Source: Dokdonella sp041395345
GTDB lineage: Bacteria > Pseudomonadota > Gammaproteobacteria > Xanthomonadales > Rhodanobacteraceae
Assembly: GCF_041395345.1 (NCBI RefSeq)
Contig: NZ_JAWLAR010000001.1
Coordinates: 186,001-250,000, forward strand
DNA length: 64,000 bases
Direction of reading: 5' to 3'
Shown: positions 33,512 to 43,334 of the stretch, piece by piece
Numbering within the stretch: the stretch's first letter is position 1
Layout of the letters: each line of letters begins with the position of its first letter
The notes under the pieces: generated by a model
The model's input: only the letters and a program-made list of their open reading frames with translations
The model's database searches: none
Told to the model about the DNA's origin: nothing
Program-made: the position numbers and the translations under genes

Positions 33512-34157
33512 CTGGCCAGCCTCGTTGTCGGATATCGAGCTTGAGGAGCTCGATCAGTACCTGCGCGCGCACGCTGGTGAAGACCACCTGCTGCTCGACG
33601 GGGTGCATGGATTTCTGACCTCGCTGACGATCGGGCCGTCGCCGGCCACACCCGATGAATGGCTGCCGGAAGTCCTGCATGAGCCCTTTGTCGACATCGA
33701 AGAGGGCGAGCGCATCCTGACCCTGCTGGCGCGTCTCAATGATTCGGTCATGCTCGAGATCGAAACCGGGGCTTACGAACCCATTCTTGGCGAGATCGAC
33801 TCCGATGAGGGTGGCACGACGTTTACCTCACGCGGCTGGTGCGAGGGCTTCAGCCGCGGCATCGACTTGCGAGCAGCGGCCTGGGAATCGCGGCTCGGCC
33901 AGGATTCCGACCTGATGCAGTATCTCGGTCCGATCATCGCGTTGTCGATCGAGGACGACGTGTTCGAGAGCGACGCCGAGTTTGCGCCGATGACCGAGGA
34001 GGAATACGACGAATGCCTGGCGCGTATTCCCGAGGCCATCGATGCAGTCGCCGAATACTGGCGGCAAAACCCGGCCAACGACGAAGAGCATGTGCGGCGG
34101 AAGGAAGGTGAGCCGCCGAGACCGCCGCGCAGGCGCGGTGGTCGCTGGGTGCACTAG
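33498..34157 (+). CDS. UPF0149/YecA-family protein
   Basis: 219 residues from ATG 33498, overlapping the exonuclease III gene by 14 bases. Helical family signature: ELDQYLRAHAGEDHLLLDGV HGFLTSL, then SRGWCEGFSRGIDLRAAAW and PMTEEEYDECLARIPEAIDA. The C-terminus is basic and Pro/Arg/Gly-rich (PPRPPRRRGGRWVH) instead of the SEC-C zinc motif of some relatives. Function unknown. Confidence 0.85.
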   Translation: MSESDWPASLSDIELEELDQYLRAHAGEDHLLLDGVHGFLTSLTIGPSPATPDEWLPEVLHEPFVDIEEGERILTLLARLNDSVMLEIETGAYEPILGEIDSDEGGTTFTSRGWCEGFSRGIDLRAAAWESRLGQDSDLMQYLGPIIALSIEDDVFESDAEFAPMTEEEYDECLARIPEAIDAVAEYWRQNPANDEEHVRRKEGEPPRPPRRRGGRWVH

Positions 34158-34368
34158 CCCGGACCATTCCTGGTTTACGGGCGTCGAGTGCTTGCCTTTC
34201 CTAACCCCTGCGAAGGCAGGGTTCGAGGGCGTCCTCGGGCTTTGCCGCTACGGCGAGGAAACGGGATGGCATGCGAGGACTGGAGCATGGCCTCGTAGCC
34301 AGTCGCATTTACCCAAAAGCCTTTCGCGCCGATCCGCCATCGAACGGCATGGGTCCATCAGACTTTAT

Positions 34369-35394
34369 CTATGACGGCGAGCGGTGGCCGTCGCCGCCGC
34401 GACCCTTGACCTCATAGAGCAGGCAGTCGGTATCGCTGTACCAGATGGCCCAGTCGGTGGTTTCGGCGCAAAGCTGGGCGCCGATGCTGACGGTCACCTT
34501 CAGGCCATCGCAGGTCGGGAAACGCATGCCGCGCACGGCGTTGACGATCTGGGTGGCGCGGGCATTGAGTTCTTCGGCGCCGGTGACCTGGGTCAGCAAG
34601 GCGAACTCGTCTCCGCCGAGCCGACACGGCAGATCGCAGGGTGAAGCGGCGGCCTGCACCTCCTCGGCAATCGCCCGCAGAACTTGATCGCCGATCAGAT
34701 GGCCGCAACGGTCGTTGATCTGCTTGAAACGGTCGATGTCGATCAGCAGCAGGCCGAGCTCGGTGCCCTGCAGCCTGGCTTCGGACAGATGCTCGAGGAA
34801 CATGTACAAGCCACGGCGGTTGCACAAGCCGGTCAGCTCGTCGGTTTGAACCAGACGCTGCGCCGTGCTGAGCTGGGTCTGGGTCTGGCGCAGCGAATCC
34901 AGGGTGACCATGAGGTCTTCATTGCGCCGTTTCAGGCTCGAGATCAGTTGTTGCTCGCTGGCGACCAGATAGGAGAACGAGCGGCGCATGAACTGGGCAA
35001 GCAGGCGCGGCTCGCTGTCGAGGAGCTGGTCAAAGGCTTGCTGCTCGATGACGTGCATGACTGTCGCGGTCGTGGCGACGGCATTGGCCACGCGGGTGTG
35101 GTCGCCGATGAACAGGGTCAACTCGCCGAAAAATTCACGCGGCCCGATCAGCTTGTCGGGCATGCCATCGCCAAATTCGAGGCGAATCTGCCCGGCTTCG
35201 ACGACGAACATGCTGCGACCGAGCTCGCCACGACGGAAAATGACTTCGCCGGGACTGACCTCGCGGCGGTCGCTGGCCGTCATGAACAGGGCCAGCTCAC
35301 GCTCGGAAAGCTCGCGCGGCAACAGCGGCGCACGCTGGCGTGCGGCAAAGCCGCCTATCGGCGTGACATTGTTGCCGGCATTCTTGATCGCCAC
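34369..35394 (-). CDS. Diguanylate cyclase with N-terminal cNMP-binding domain
   Basis: 341 residues. Residues ~30-145 form a Crp-like cyclic-nucleotide-binding domain (VIFRRGELGRSMFVVEAGQI, IGPREFFGELTLFIGD). A helical linker follows (LISSLKRRNEDLMVTLDSLR), then a GGDEF domain with DELTGLCNRRGLYMFL and an intact RLGGDEFALL active site (~258-267). No RxxD inhibitory I-site precedes it. Predicted soluble c-di-GMP synthase controlled by a nucleotide ligand or by anion at the Crp-like domain. Confidence 0.9.
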   Translation of the reverse strand: MAIKNAGNNVTPIGGFAARQRAPLLPRELSERELALFMTASDRREVSPGEVIFRRGELGRSMFVVEAGQIRLEFGDGMPDKLIGPREFFGELTLFIGDHTRVANAVATTATVMHVIEQQAFDQLLDSEPRLLAQFMRRSFSYLVASEQQLISSLKRRNEDLMVTLDSLRQTQTQLSTAQRLVQTDELTGLCNRRGLYMFLEHLSEARLQGTELGLLLIDIDRFKQINDRCGHLIGDQVLRAIAEEVQAAASPCDLPCRLGGDEFALLTQVTGAEELNARATQIVNAVRGMRFPTCDGLKVTVSIGAQLCAETTDWAIWYSDTDCLLYEVKGRGGDGHRSPS

Positions 35395-35693
35395 GTCTCC
35401 CCCTGTGCAGACACTTGCGACTGTCGATCTTACCCTATTGATAGCAGCCGGATTCGTGATCGACGATGACTTTCGTCACGTGTGGCCGGGCCCGCCCGAT
35501 GGCAAGCTGAATTGCCGGTCAGCCCCTCTGACCTGGCGAATGGGTGCCGCGATTCTCTCCCGGTTCCCGCGCAGCGCCGACTTCGGAGCATCGCCCGGCT
35601 TCCCACCGGGCTACCCCAGACCCCACTGTTCCGTTGTCGGCGTCTGGCGCGGCCGGCACATGGCCGGCCCGCCTGTCAGACAGGACGCTTCCG

Positions 35694-36992
35694 TCAGGCC
35701 GCCTTGTCGCCTTCAAATTGCTCTTCCTCGGTCGATCCGGTCAGCGCGGTGGTCGAGGACTGGCCTTGCTGGATGGCCTGGGTGACCTGGTCAAAGTAAC
35801 CGGTTCCGACTTCGGTCTGATGCTTGACTGCCGTGAAGCCACGGTCCGCGGCAGCGAATTCGGCCTCCTGCAACTCGACGAAGGCGCTCATCTGGTTGCG
35901 CGCGTAGCCGTAGGCCAGATTGAACATGGAATAGTTCAGGGCGTGGAATCCGGCCAGGGTGATGAACTGGAACTTGTAGCCGTAGCCGGCGATTTCCTTC
36001 TGGAACTTCGCGATCGTCGCGTCGTCCAGATTCTTCTTCCAGTTGAACGACGGCGAGCAGTTGTAGGCCAGCATCTTGCCCGGGAATTTCGCGTGGATGG
36101 CTTCGGCGAACTTGCGCGCGAACTCCAGATCGGGCTTGCCGGTTTCGCACCAGACCAGATCGGCGTATGGCGCATAGGCCAGACCGCGGCTGATGGCCTG
36201 ATCGAGCCCCTTGCGCGTCTTGTAGAAGCCCTCGACGGTGCGCTCGCCGGTTGCGAACGGCTTGTCGTTAGCATCGATATCGCTGGTCAATAGGTCCGCG
36301 GCTTCCGCGTCGGTGCGTGCGACGATCAGGGTCGGCACGCCCATGACGTCGGCCGCGAGTCGCGCGGCGTTGAGCTTGTCCACGGCTTCGCGCGTCGGCA
36401 CCAGTACCTTGCCGCCCATGTGGCCGCACTTCTTGACCGATGCCAGCTGATCTTCGAAGTGCACACCGGCAGCGCCGGCCTCGATCATCGCCTTCATCAG
36501 CTCGAAGGCATTGAGGACACCCCCAAAACCTGCTTCGGCGTCGGCGACGATGGGTTGCAGATAGTCAACCGAATCGTTGCCTTCGGCGTGGTTGAGCTGA
36601 TCGGCGCGGAGCAGGCAGTTGTTGATGCGCTTGACAACTGCCGGCACCGAATCAGCCGGATACAGGGACTGGTCCGGGTACATTTGTCCGGCCAGATTGG
36701 CATCCGCGGCGACCTGCCAGCCAGACAGATAGATGGCCTTGAGGCCGGCCTTGACCTGCTGCATGGCCTGGTTGCCGGTCAAGGCGCCGAGCGCGTTGAC
36801 GAAGGGACTCGCGTGCAGGCTGTTCCAGAGTTTTTCCGCACCGAGTCGGGCCAGGGAATGTTCGATGTGCACGCTGCCACGAAGTCGGACGACGTCGGCG
36901 GCGGAGTAGTTGCGCTGGATGCCGGCCCAACGCGGATTGGTGGCCCATTCCTGGGCAAGCTGTTCGGCGTTCGGCATCGTGTTCTGGCTCAT
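35694..36992 (-). CDS. aceA: Isocitrate lyase
   Basis: 432 residues. First enzyme of the glyoxylate shunt, cleaving isocitrate to succinate and glyoxylate. The catalytic signature KKCGHMGGKVLVP (~190) and the Mg-binding VARTDAEAADLL are present, with the YNCSPSFNW substrate loop. Normal length. It follows aceB on the same strand with a 69-base gap, so the two are probably co-transcribed. Confidence 0.95.
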   Translation of the reverse strand: MSQNTMPNAEQLAQEWATNPRWAGIQRNYSAADVVRLRGSVHIEHSLARLGAEKLWNSLHASPFVNALGALTGNQAMQQVKAGLKAIYLSGWQVAADANLAGQMYPDQSLYPADSVPAVVKRINNCLLRADQLNHAEGNDSVDYLQPIVADAEAGFGGVLNAFELMKAMIEAGAAGVHFEDQLASVKKCGHMGGKVLVPTREAVDKLNAARLAADVMGVPTLIVARTDAEAADLLTSDIDANDKPFATGERTVEGFYKTRKGLDQAISRGLAYAPYADLVWCETGKPDLEFARKFAEAIHAKFPGKMLAYNCSPSFNWKKNLDDATIAKFQKEIAGYGYKFQFITLAGFHALNYSMFNLAYGYARNQMSAFVELQEAEFAAADRGFTAVKHQTEVGTGYFDQVTQAIQQGQSSTTALTGSTEEEQFEGDKAA

Positions 36993-37061
36993 GGTGTGCT
37001 CCCGGTGAAACGGACGGTGTAGGTAAGAGGACTGGCGCGTTGTTGGAAAGGACTCGGGTAT

Positions 37062-38666
37062 TCAGGGCAGGCGATCGTAGGCGGGCAGGGTCAGGAACTC
37101 GACCAGTTCATCGGCGCGGGTCAGTTCGCCCAGCATGGCAATGGCCTCGGCCACGCGCTGCTGACCGGGCAAACCGGACCCGGGCAGGCGACCGGCACAA
37201 CCTTCAAGCACCTGGTCGAACAGGACGAAATCAATGGCGCCACCGTCTTCCAGCTTGAGCCCTTCATGGTGCAGCCACTGCCAGAGCTGGGCACGCGAGA
37301 TTTCTGCGGTCGCCGCGTCTTCCATCAGGTGGTGGATCGGTACGCAGCCGAGGCCATCCAGCCAGGCGGCCAGATAGCGCACGCACACATCGACGTTGTT
37401 CTCGAATCCGGCACGGGTGATCGTGCCGGCAGGCGCAGCCAGCAGATCATCCTGCGCAACATGGACGTCGTCGCGCTGACGCTGCAGCTGGTTCGCGCCG
37501 TCGAGAACCTTGTCGAATTCGGCCATGGCCACCGGAATCAGACCGGGATGGGCAACCCAGGTACCGTCATGCCCAGCGCGCGCCTCGCGTTGCTTGTCCA
37601 GGCGCACCCGTTCCAGCGCTGCATCGTTGGCTGCCGTGTCGTTGCTGATCGGAATCTGGGCGGCCATGCCGCCCATGGCGAATGCGCCGCGGCGATGACA
37701 AGTCTTGATCAGCAGCTCGCTGTAGGCCTTCAGGAACGGAACGCCCATCCCGACCTGCGCGCGCTCGGGCAGGACGTGGTCGCGCCGGGCACGAAAAGTC
37801 TTGATGTAGGAGAAGATGTAATCCCAGCGACCGCAGTTCAGCCCGACGATGCGGCTGCGCAGCGCCCAGAGAATCTCGTCCATCTCGAACGCGGCCGGCA
37901 GGGTTTCGATAAGCACGGTCACCTTGATGGTTCCGGGCTCCAGTGCCAGTTCACGCTCCGCGTGAGCGATCGCCGCATCCCACAATGCGGCTTCCTGATA
38001 GCCCTGCAGTTTGGGCAGGTAAAGGAAGGGGCCGCGACCGCTTGCCTGCAGCACCTTCGCGTTGTGGAACACAAACAGTCCGAAGTCGAACAGGGATCCG
38101 CTCAGACGCGCACCGTCGACAAGGATGTGCTTTTCCTCGAGGTGCCAGCCACGCGGGCGCACGATCAGCACGGCGGGGTCCGGCTTCAATTGGTACTCGC
38201 GGCCGTCGGCTGCAGTGAAATCGATGGTGCCGGCGACGGCGTCAGCCAGATTCTGCTGGCCATCCAGCAAGTTGTCCCAGGTCGGCGAGGTCGAATCCTC
38301 GAAGTCCGCCATGAAGACCCTGGCGTCCGAATTGAGCGCGTTGATGATCATCTTGCGATCGACCGGACCGGTGATCTCGACGCGACGATCCAGCAGGAGG
38401 TCCGGAATCGGTGCCACCTTCCATTCCGTTTCGCGCACGGATCGTGTCTCGGCGAGAAAATCGGGCGTCTCGCCGGCATCGAATCGGGCCTGACGGACTG
38501 CGCGGGTGGCGAGCAGCTCGATGCGCTGCGCGTTGAATCGCCGATGCAGGTCTCCGACAAAAGCCAGTGCCGCCGAGGTCAGGATGTGCGGGTCGACTCT
38601 GGCCAGAACCTCGGTGCCACCAAGCTGGACGCTCGTTGCTGAGTCTTGTACGGGATTCGCTGACAT
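37062..38666 (-). CDS. aceB: Malate synthase A
   Basis: 534 residues; condenses glyoxylate with acetyl-CoA to malate. GRWDYIFSYIKTFRARRDHV with VLPERAQVGMGVPFLKAYSE is the family signature, and the catalytic Asp region near the C-terminus reads MEDAATAEISRAQLWQW. Length matches the A form. First gene of the aceB-aceA unit, divergent from a LysR gene. Confidence 0.95.
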   Translation of the reverse strand: MSANPVQDSATSVQLGGTEVLARVDPHILTSAALAFVGDLHRRFNAQRIELLATRAVRQARFDAGETPDFLAETRSVRETEWKVAPIPDLLLDRRVEITGPVDRKMIINALNSDARVFMADFEDSTSPTWDNLLDGQQNLADAVAGTIDFTAADGREYQLKPDPAVLIVRPRGWHLEEKHILVDGARLSGSLFDFGLFVFHNAKVLQASGRGPFLYLPKLQGYQEAALWDAAIAHAERELALEPGTIKVTVLIETLPAAFEMDEILWALRSRIVGLNCGRWDYIFSYIKTFRARRDHVLPERAQVGMGVPFLKAYSELLIKTCHRRGAFAMGGMAAQIPISNDTAANDAALERVRLDKQREARAGHDGTWVAHPGLIPVAMAEFDKVLDGANQLQRQRDDVHVAQDDLLAAPAGTITRAGFENNVDVCVRYLAAWLDGLGCVPIHHLMEDAATAEISRAQLWQWLHHEGLKLEDGGAIDFVLFDQVLEGCAGRLPGSGLPGQQRVAEAIAMLGELTRADELVEFLTLPAYDRLP

Positions 38667-38715
38667 GGGCTCTGCCGCCTGTTCGGGTCGTCAGACTACT
38701 CCCGCTGCTTTACGT

Positions 38716-38770
38716 TTGACAAAACACATGTTTCAATGCAACACGTTAACTCTGTTAATGCGTGTTTCAA
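38716..38770. promoter_or_regulatory. Candidate operator between aceB and the LysR gene
   Basis: AAACACAT (38722-38729) and ATGCGTGTTT (38758-38767) are an imperfect inverted pair, enclosing AACACGTTAAC and the repeated GTTTCAA. A TTGACA hexamer lies at 38716-38721. Divergent position and AT-rich palindromes suit a LysR-type binding site controlling both transcripts. Confidence 0.5.
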
Positions 38771-38804
38771 CTCTCTGAATAGACACGGATAGCACCCGCA
38801 TTTC

Positions 38805-39830
38805 ATGGTGAAGCCGATGTTGCGACGCGACAAAAGGACCCCGGCAGGCAAGCCGCCCAAGGCACGAAGGGGCATCCAGCAGACCCCGCGTTTCTATTAC
38901 AAGGGCAATCGGGTCAAGCAGCTGCGTGCGTTTTGCTACACGGTGAAACTGGGCACCCTGACCCGTGCCGCCGAGTCGCTGTTCCTGTCCCAACCTTCGG
39001 TGAGCCTCCAGCTTGGTGCGCTGGAATCCGAACTGGGCTGCAAATTGCTGGAGCGGCGGCGGCGGCGCGTGACCCTGACCCAGGAAGGCCAGATTCTGTA
39101 TGAACTGGCGCGACCGCTGGTCGAAGGACTGGAAGGCCTCGATGAAGCGTTCTTCGCACAGACACGAGGCCCCGGCCAGTCCACGCTGGATATCGCCTGC
39201 GGCAATTCGACGATCCAGTACCTGCTGCCGGACATGGTCGCGGGATTCCGGGCCAGGCATGACAACGTGCATCTGAATCTGCACAACGTCACCGGCACGG
39301 ACGGCCTCGCCCTGTTGCGATCGGACGAAGTCGATTTCGCCGTGGGCTCGATGGTCGATGTGCCGAACGATCTTTCCTATGAAGCCCTGCACCATTTCGA
39401 CCCGCTGCTGATTACTCCTCCCGACCATCCGCTGGCCGCGAAGTCCGACATAACGCTCGAGGATTTGTCGCCCTACGGGCTGATCCTTCCGCCCAAGCGA
39501 CTGACCACCTACCGGTTGGTGGATCTGGTTTTCCAGAAGGCCAGGGTGCCCTATACGGTCGCCATCGAAGTGGGCGGCTGGGAAGTGATCAAGCAGTACG
39601 TCGCCATGGGTCTGGGCATATCGATCGTCACCGGCATGTGCATCAGCGACACCGACCGGGATCGCCTCGTCGTGCGCAATCTGAGTTCCTACTTTCCCCA
39701 GCGCAGCTACGGCGTGGTAGTACGCAAGGGCAAGGTGCTGTCGGCCGAGGCGCGCGCCTTCATCGACCTGATCCGGCCTGGCCTGTTCGTACGACAGGAC
39801 TGGTTCGAAACGGGCCACTCGGACCGATAG
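38805..39830 (+). CDS. LysR-family regulator, probably of the glyoxylate shunt
   Basis: 341 residues. A basic N-terminal extension of ~35 residues precedes the winged helix-turn-helix (LRAFCYTVKLGTLTRAAESL FLSQPSVSLQLGALE), followed by a periplasmic-binding-like effector domain (LDIACGNSTIQYLLPDMVAG, LALLRSDEVDFAVGSMVD, GLGISIVTGMCISD). The divergent arrangement with aceB suggests it activates or represses aceBA; this is inferred from position. Confidence 0.88.
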   Translation: MVKPMLRRDKRTPAGKPPKARRGIQQTPRFYYKGNRVKQLRAFCYTVKLGTLTRAAESLFLSQPSVSLQLGALESELGCKLLERRRRRVTLTQEGQILYELARPLVEGLEGLDEAFFAQTRGPGQSTLDIACGNSTIQYLLPDMVAGFRARHDNVHLNLHNVTGTDGLALLRSDEVDFAVGSMVDVPNDLSYEALHHFDPLLITPPDHPLAAKSDITLEDLSPYGLILPPKRLTTYRLVDLVFQKARVPYTVAIEVGGWEVIKQYVAMGLGISIVTGMCISDTDRDRLVVRNLSSYFPQRSYGVVVRKGKVLSAEARAFIDLIRPGLFVRQDWFETGHSDR

Positions 39831-39869
39831 CGAGGCGTGTCCCCGCGCCCGAGGCGGCAATGACCCCGA

Positions 39870-40484
39870 TCAGGGTGGCCGCGTATTGGGGCTTGCACTT
39901 GCCGCCCGTCGCAAGCGCCGAACGATTCCGCCCAGCGCGCGCAACAGCTTTGGCAGCAGCCAGATCACGAGGGCGAGAAAGAGAGCCAGCAGGATCAGGA
40001 AGATCCACGGGTGTTGCAGGGCCAGCCAGAGCCCGACCAGGAGCACGCCATCTTCGCTGAAGCTGGCAGCCCAGTTGGACACCGGTTCAGGCGAAGTATT
40101 GATCAGGGCACGGCCACCGCTCTTGAAAAGATGTGTGCCGCCACTGATGAATCCGCCTGCGAGGGCGGCAATGAACTGGGTAGCGGCCGGCTCGTCGCCC
40201 ATGGCGCCCCATGCCAGCAGGGCACCGGCGGGTATGCGTACCACGGTGTTGAGGGCGTCCCAGATCGAATCGAACGCGGGAACCTTGTCAGCCAGAAACT
40301 CCCCGAACATCAGGATTCCGCTGGCGACGAGTACCCAGGGGTGCTGCACCACCTCCAGACTCGGTGGCAATTCGATGACTCCGTAGTGCGCCAGCAGGCC
40401 GACGATAAAGACGGTGGCGTACAGACGGAATCCGCTGGCCCAGGCCAGACCACCGGCAAGCGCCCATTGTGCTGCGATGTCCAT
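39870..40484 (-). CDS. DUF4126-family membrane protein
   Basis: 204 residues from ATG 40484. WALAGGLAWASGFRLYATVF, ILMFGEFLADKVPAFDSIWD and GALLAWGAMGDEPAATQFIA are typical of DUF4126, a membrane family of unknown function, with a final helix IFLILLALFLALVIWLLPKL and a basic tail. The frame remains open to 40535 but the family starts at MDIAAQW. Confidence 0.85.
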   Translation of the reverse strand: MDIAAQWALAGGLAWASGFRLYATVFIVGLLAHYGVIELPPSLEVVQHPWVLVASGILMFGEFLADKVPAFDSIWDALNTVVRIPAGALLAWGAMGDEPAATQFIAALAGGFISGGTHLFKSGGRALINTSPEPVSNWAASFSEDGVLLVGLWLALQHPWIFLILLALFLALVIWLLPKLLRALGGIVRRLRRAASASPNTRPP

Positions 40485-40651
40485 GCCGGCCAGTCTGCCG
40501 ATCAGCACGCGGACTGTCGATGCCCGATTTTGCACTACCGGCAGCGTTCCGCCGATCAGCGGACAACCAGGCGGCGGCGGGTCTGATAGCTTTGTCCCGA
40601 GGATATACGGATATCACCCGGCTCAATGCTGCCGATAGTGGGGGAACAGGC

Positions 40652-40951
40652 ATGACTCGCTGGATCATGATTTCATTGACCCTGATCGGACTGATCACGG
40701 CCATCGTCACACGCAGCCCGGGTGTGCTCGGCTTGGCTCTGGTTGTCTGTTTCGTTGGCGCGTTCGGCACGGTCTTCTCGATTGCTGCAGAGCGCGTCTC
40801 GTCCAACGCGCGGCCCGATGCGAGCATGCTGCCACCCGAGGCTCTGGCTGCCATTCGTGACAAGGCTCGCGCCAAGGCCAGCGAGCAAGTCGCGTCCAGG
40901 GACGCGCAAAACCGGACAACGGCGGCCCGTCAGCAACAGCCGCAAGCCTGA
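40652..40951 (+). CDS. Small two-helix membrane protein
   Basis: 99 residues from ATG 40652 with GGGGGAACAGG upstream. Two helices (WIMISLTLIGLITAIVT; VLGLALVVCFVGAFGTVFSI) are followed by a soluble, Ala/Gln-rich tail ending RTTAARQQQPQA. No family recognised. Confidence 0.65.
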   Translation: MTRWIMISLTLIGLITAIVTRSPGVLGLALVVCFVGAFGTVFSIAAERVSSNARPDASMLPPEALAAIRDKARAKASEQVASRDAQNRTTAARQQQPQA

Positions 40952-41078
40952 TTCCGATTGCGTTTGCGCCGCGTTGACGTTGTCGAGGGGCCGATTGCGC
41001 AGTGCGGCATGCACTGTGCCAGCGCTTCGCGCACACTGTGGATGTCGCAATTCGCGGCCTGAACCTGGGGAGAGCTAC

Positions 41079-41333
41079 ATGACTCTGGAGTCCTTGTTGG
41101 TGTTCCTGATCATCGGCGGTATAGCCGGTTTTCTTGCCGGTTTGATCGTCAAGGGGCGCGGCCTCGGCCTGATTGGCAATATCGTCGTCGGCATCCTCGG
41201 TGCGTTCCTCGCGGGTTGGCTGCTGCCGCAACTGGGCATCGCCCTCGGTAGCGGAATTGTCGCGGCCATCATCAACGCGATGATCGGCGCAATCATTCTG
41301 CTTGTCATTGTCATGGCGATTCGAAAAGCCTGA
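41079..41333 (+). CDS. GlsB/YeaQ/YmgE-family small membrane protein
   Basis: 84 residues from ATG 41079, CTGGGGAGAGCTAC upstream. LLVFLIIGGIAGFLAGLIVK, GLGLIGNIVVGILGAFLAGW and the last helix IINAMIGAIILLVIVMAIRK are characteristic of the 'transglycosylase-associated' family, often stress-induced. The function is unknown; the transglycosylase label has little support. Confidence 0.9.
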   Translation: MTLESLLVFLIIGGIAGFLAGLIVKGRGLGLIGNIVVGILGAFLAGWLLPQLGIALGSGIVAAIINAMIGAIILLVIVMAIRKA

Positions 41334-41369
41334 CCGGTTTCATCGCCGCCAGGGAGTGGCGGGTTCGCG

Positions 41370-41402
41370 CAAGACCGGGTTGGGAAACCCGGTCTTTTTC
41401 TT
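41370..41402 (+). terminator. Intrinsic terminator
   Basis: AAGACCGGGTT and AACCCGGTCTT form a stem with loop GGGA, followed by TTTCTTT. Positioned 37 bases after the GlsB-like gene. Confidence 0.9.
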
Positions 41403-41671
41403 TGCTCGCCGCCTGGTCCGATCGCTGGCAGGCCCGCGAATGAGCGGCTTTCACCGAACGGGTTCGCAACGTGGCTTTCGCGAAGCGACCATGGGGACAA
41501 GCCTGACGTGAAGACCATTCGCGCCGAACGGTGCCGGAATCCCTTGTTGAGCGGAGCGAACAGCCCGCGCATAGCGTGACGTTCCGCACGCTGTGCGTTG
41601 CTGCTGTCTGGCAATACCGCTATCGTCAGCGGACTGGGTAGACAGCGGCAGTTCGACTGCCGCAACAGAGG

Positions 41672-43273
41672 ATGCGCACACTTATGAGATTGCGCAACGT
41701 AGTGCTGGTGACGGTCGTGTTGTTGGCCGGAAGCGGGCTGGCGCTCGAGTTTGCCGCGCGTTCTGCCGCAAAGCGTCTGGTTCAAGCACTCGAACCCACG
41801 GCAAGCCTGAGCTATGAGAGCGCCGGCATCGCACTGGATGGGAGCATTCGCTTCGATTCCCCGCGACTTGAGCTGAGTCGCGGTGTCTGGTTGGGCGGAT
41901 TGCGCGCACGCGTGGCCAATCTGCGCGGTCCCGGCCGCTTCTGGCTGATCGGCCAGGCACTCACCGGGGATCCGGTCTGGCCTTCCGGCATGACCCTGAC
42001 AACTCGCGGACTCGGCATTGAAGAATCCGGTGAACCGGGCATTTCAAATTGGGTGAGTCTGCCGGAACTCGTGCTTTTCGAGAATCTCGGTTGTGGCAGC
42101 GACGCGCTGACGAGCAAGGATCGCCTGCGCATGGGACTGACCCCCACGGAACGCGTCGATACTTTCGGCTATCGCTATGACGAGCCTTCCAGGCAGCTCG
42201 AATTGAGCATGTCGCTGAACAGCGAGGATGTGGCCCGTTGGACGGGCAGCGCCGAATTCACGGCTTTCGACCCTGCAAGGTGGGCAGAAAGCGCCGTTCA
42301 GCAGGAACTTCGTCTGGGTCGTGCATCGTTGAGCTATCAGGATCCGGGATACCTGTCGCGACGCAACAAGTTCTGTGCAGAATGGTTGGGCATCACGCCC
42401 GCACAGTTTGTCGACAGGCACGTCGCGGCCGTTCGGACCTTTCTGGCCACTCGCGGGATCGACCCGAGCGAGGATGTGCTCGGGCTCTATCAGCGCATGG
42501 TGAGCAGAAGCGGGTCACTGAATCTTGCCAGTTTGCCGGATGCATCCTGGGTGCCGGTGGAGACCGATGCCTATCCGCGCCAGGTCCTGTTGCGGCTGCT
42601 CAACATCACCGTCCGAATCGATGACGCACCGCCGATCATGTTGCGCCTGGCATTCACCGATCCGGAACAGCCGTTGTATGTCGTGACTTCGGACCTGCCG
42701 GATCCGGCCATGGCCGATGCGCTGGCTGTGGAGATGCCGGAACAGGATGCCGAGCCGGCGTCTGCAGAAGCGGCCGTCGAGAGCATTGACGAGGCGAGCC
42801 CGGGCAAGAGTGAAGATTCGGTCGCAGCCCAGGCGCAGGTTTCCGAACCGGATACTGCCGAAGCCGCGGCCAACGAAGTGGCCTCCGCCGCGCCAGAGTC
42901 CGGCACGGTCGATGTCGCACCTGAAGCGCCGACGAGCAGTCCCGGGCTGGGCGCAAGCGCGCCACCCCCACCGGAAGATTCGACCCTGGCCCTGGTCTGG
43001 AAGCCGGGCCAGATCGAGCGTCTGCCGCCGCCCAAGCCCAAGGCGCGAGACTACGACGTGGTTGCCGTATCCAGCCTGGGCGGTCTCGTGGGAAGAAAGG
43101 TGCAACTGCTGACCGCGGGCGGGAAGCAGGTCGATGGCGACGTCTTGAAGGTCCAGTCGGCAGACCTGGTCCTGCTCGTTCAGGTTGGCCGCGGCAGCGC
43201 GGAACTGAACGTGCCACTGGCCAATATCCGTGAGGTCCGACTGATGCGGCAGCGGCCGGCCGAGCCCAGATGA
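41672..43273 (+). CDS. Uncharacterised membrane-anchored protein with acidic linker
   Basis: 533 residues from ATG 41672 (ATG 41684 is the alternative, better spaced from GAGG). One N-terminal anchor (NVVLVTVVLLAGSGLALEFA), a ~330-residue soluble domain (includes SWVSLPELVLFENLGCGSDA), a long Ala/Glu/Pro-rich linker (~353-445) and a C-terminal domain (DYDVVAVSSLGGLVGRKVQL to LANIREVRLMRQRP). The layout suggests an inner-membrane-anchored periplasmic protein. No family is recognised. It stands just upstream of the ECF sigma operon. Confidence 0.75.
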   Translation: MRTLMRLRNVVLVTVVLLAGSGLALEFAARSAAKRLVQALEPTASLSYESAGIALDGSIRFDSPRLELSRGVWLGGLRARVANLRGPGRFWLIGQALTGDPVWPSGMTLTTRGLGIEESGEPGISNWVSLPELVLFENLGCGSDALTSKDRLRMGLTPTERVDTFGYRYDEPSRQLELSMSLNSEDVARWTGSAEFTAFDPARWAESAVQQELRLGRASLSYQDPGYLSRRNKFCAEWLGITPAQFVDRHVAAVRTFLATRGIDPSEDVLGLYQRMVSRSGSLNLASLPDASWVPVETDAYPRQVLLRLLNITVRIDDAPPIMLRLAFTDPEQPLYVVTSDLPDPAMADALAVEMPEQDAEPASAEAAVESIDEASPGKSEDSVAAQAQVSEPDTAEAAANEVASAAPESGTVDVAPEAPTSSPGLGASAPPPPEDSTLALVWKPGQIERLPPPKPKARDYDVVAVSSLGGLVGRKVQLLTAGGKQVDGDVLKVQSADLVLLVQVGRGSAELNVPLANIREVRLMRQRPAEPR

Positions 43274-43334
43274 ACAAGCCAGCCGCTGTCACCGGGGCTG
43301 CGACGAATGGCTGCCCTGGTTCGTCCTTTGCTGC

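Noticed and set aside
34158..34368. Gene or terminator between the UPF0149 and diguanylate cyclase genes
   Set aside because: 211 bases without a supported frame or a stem with T-run.
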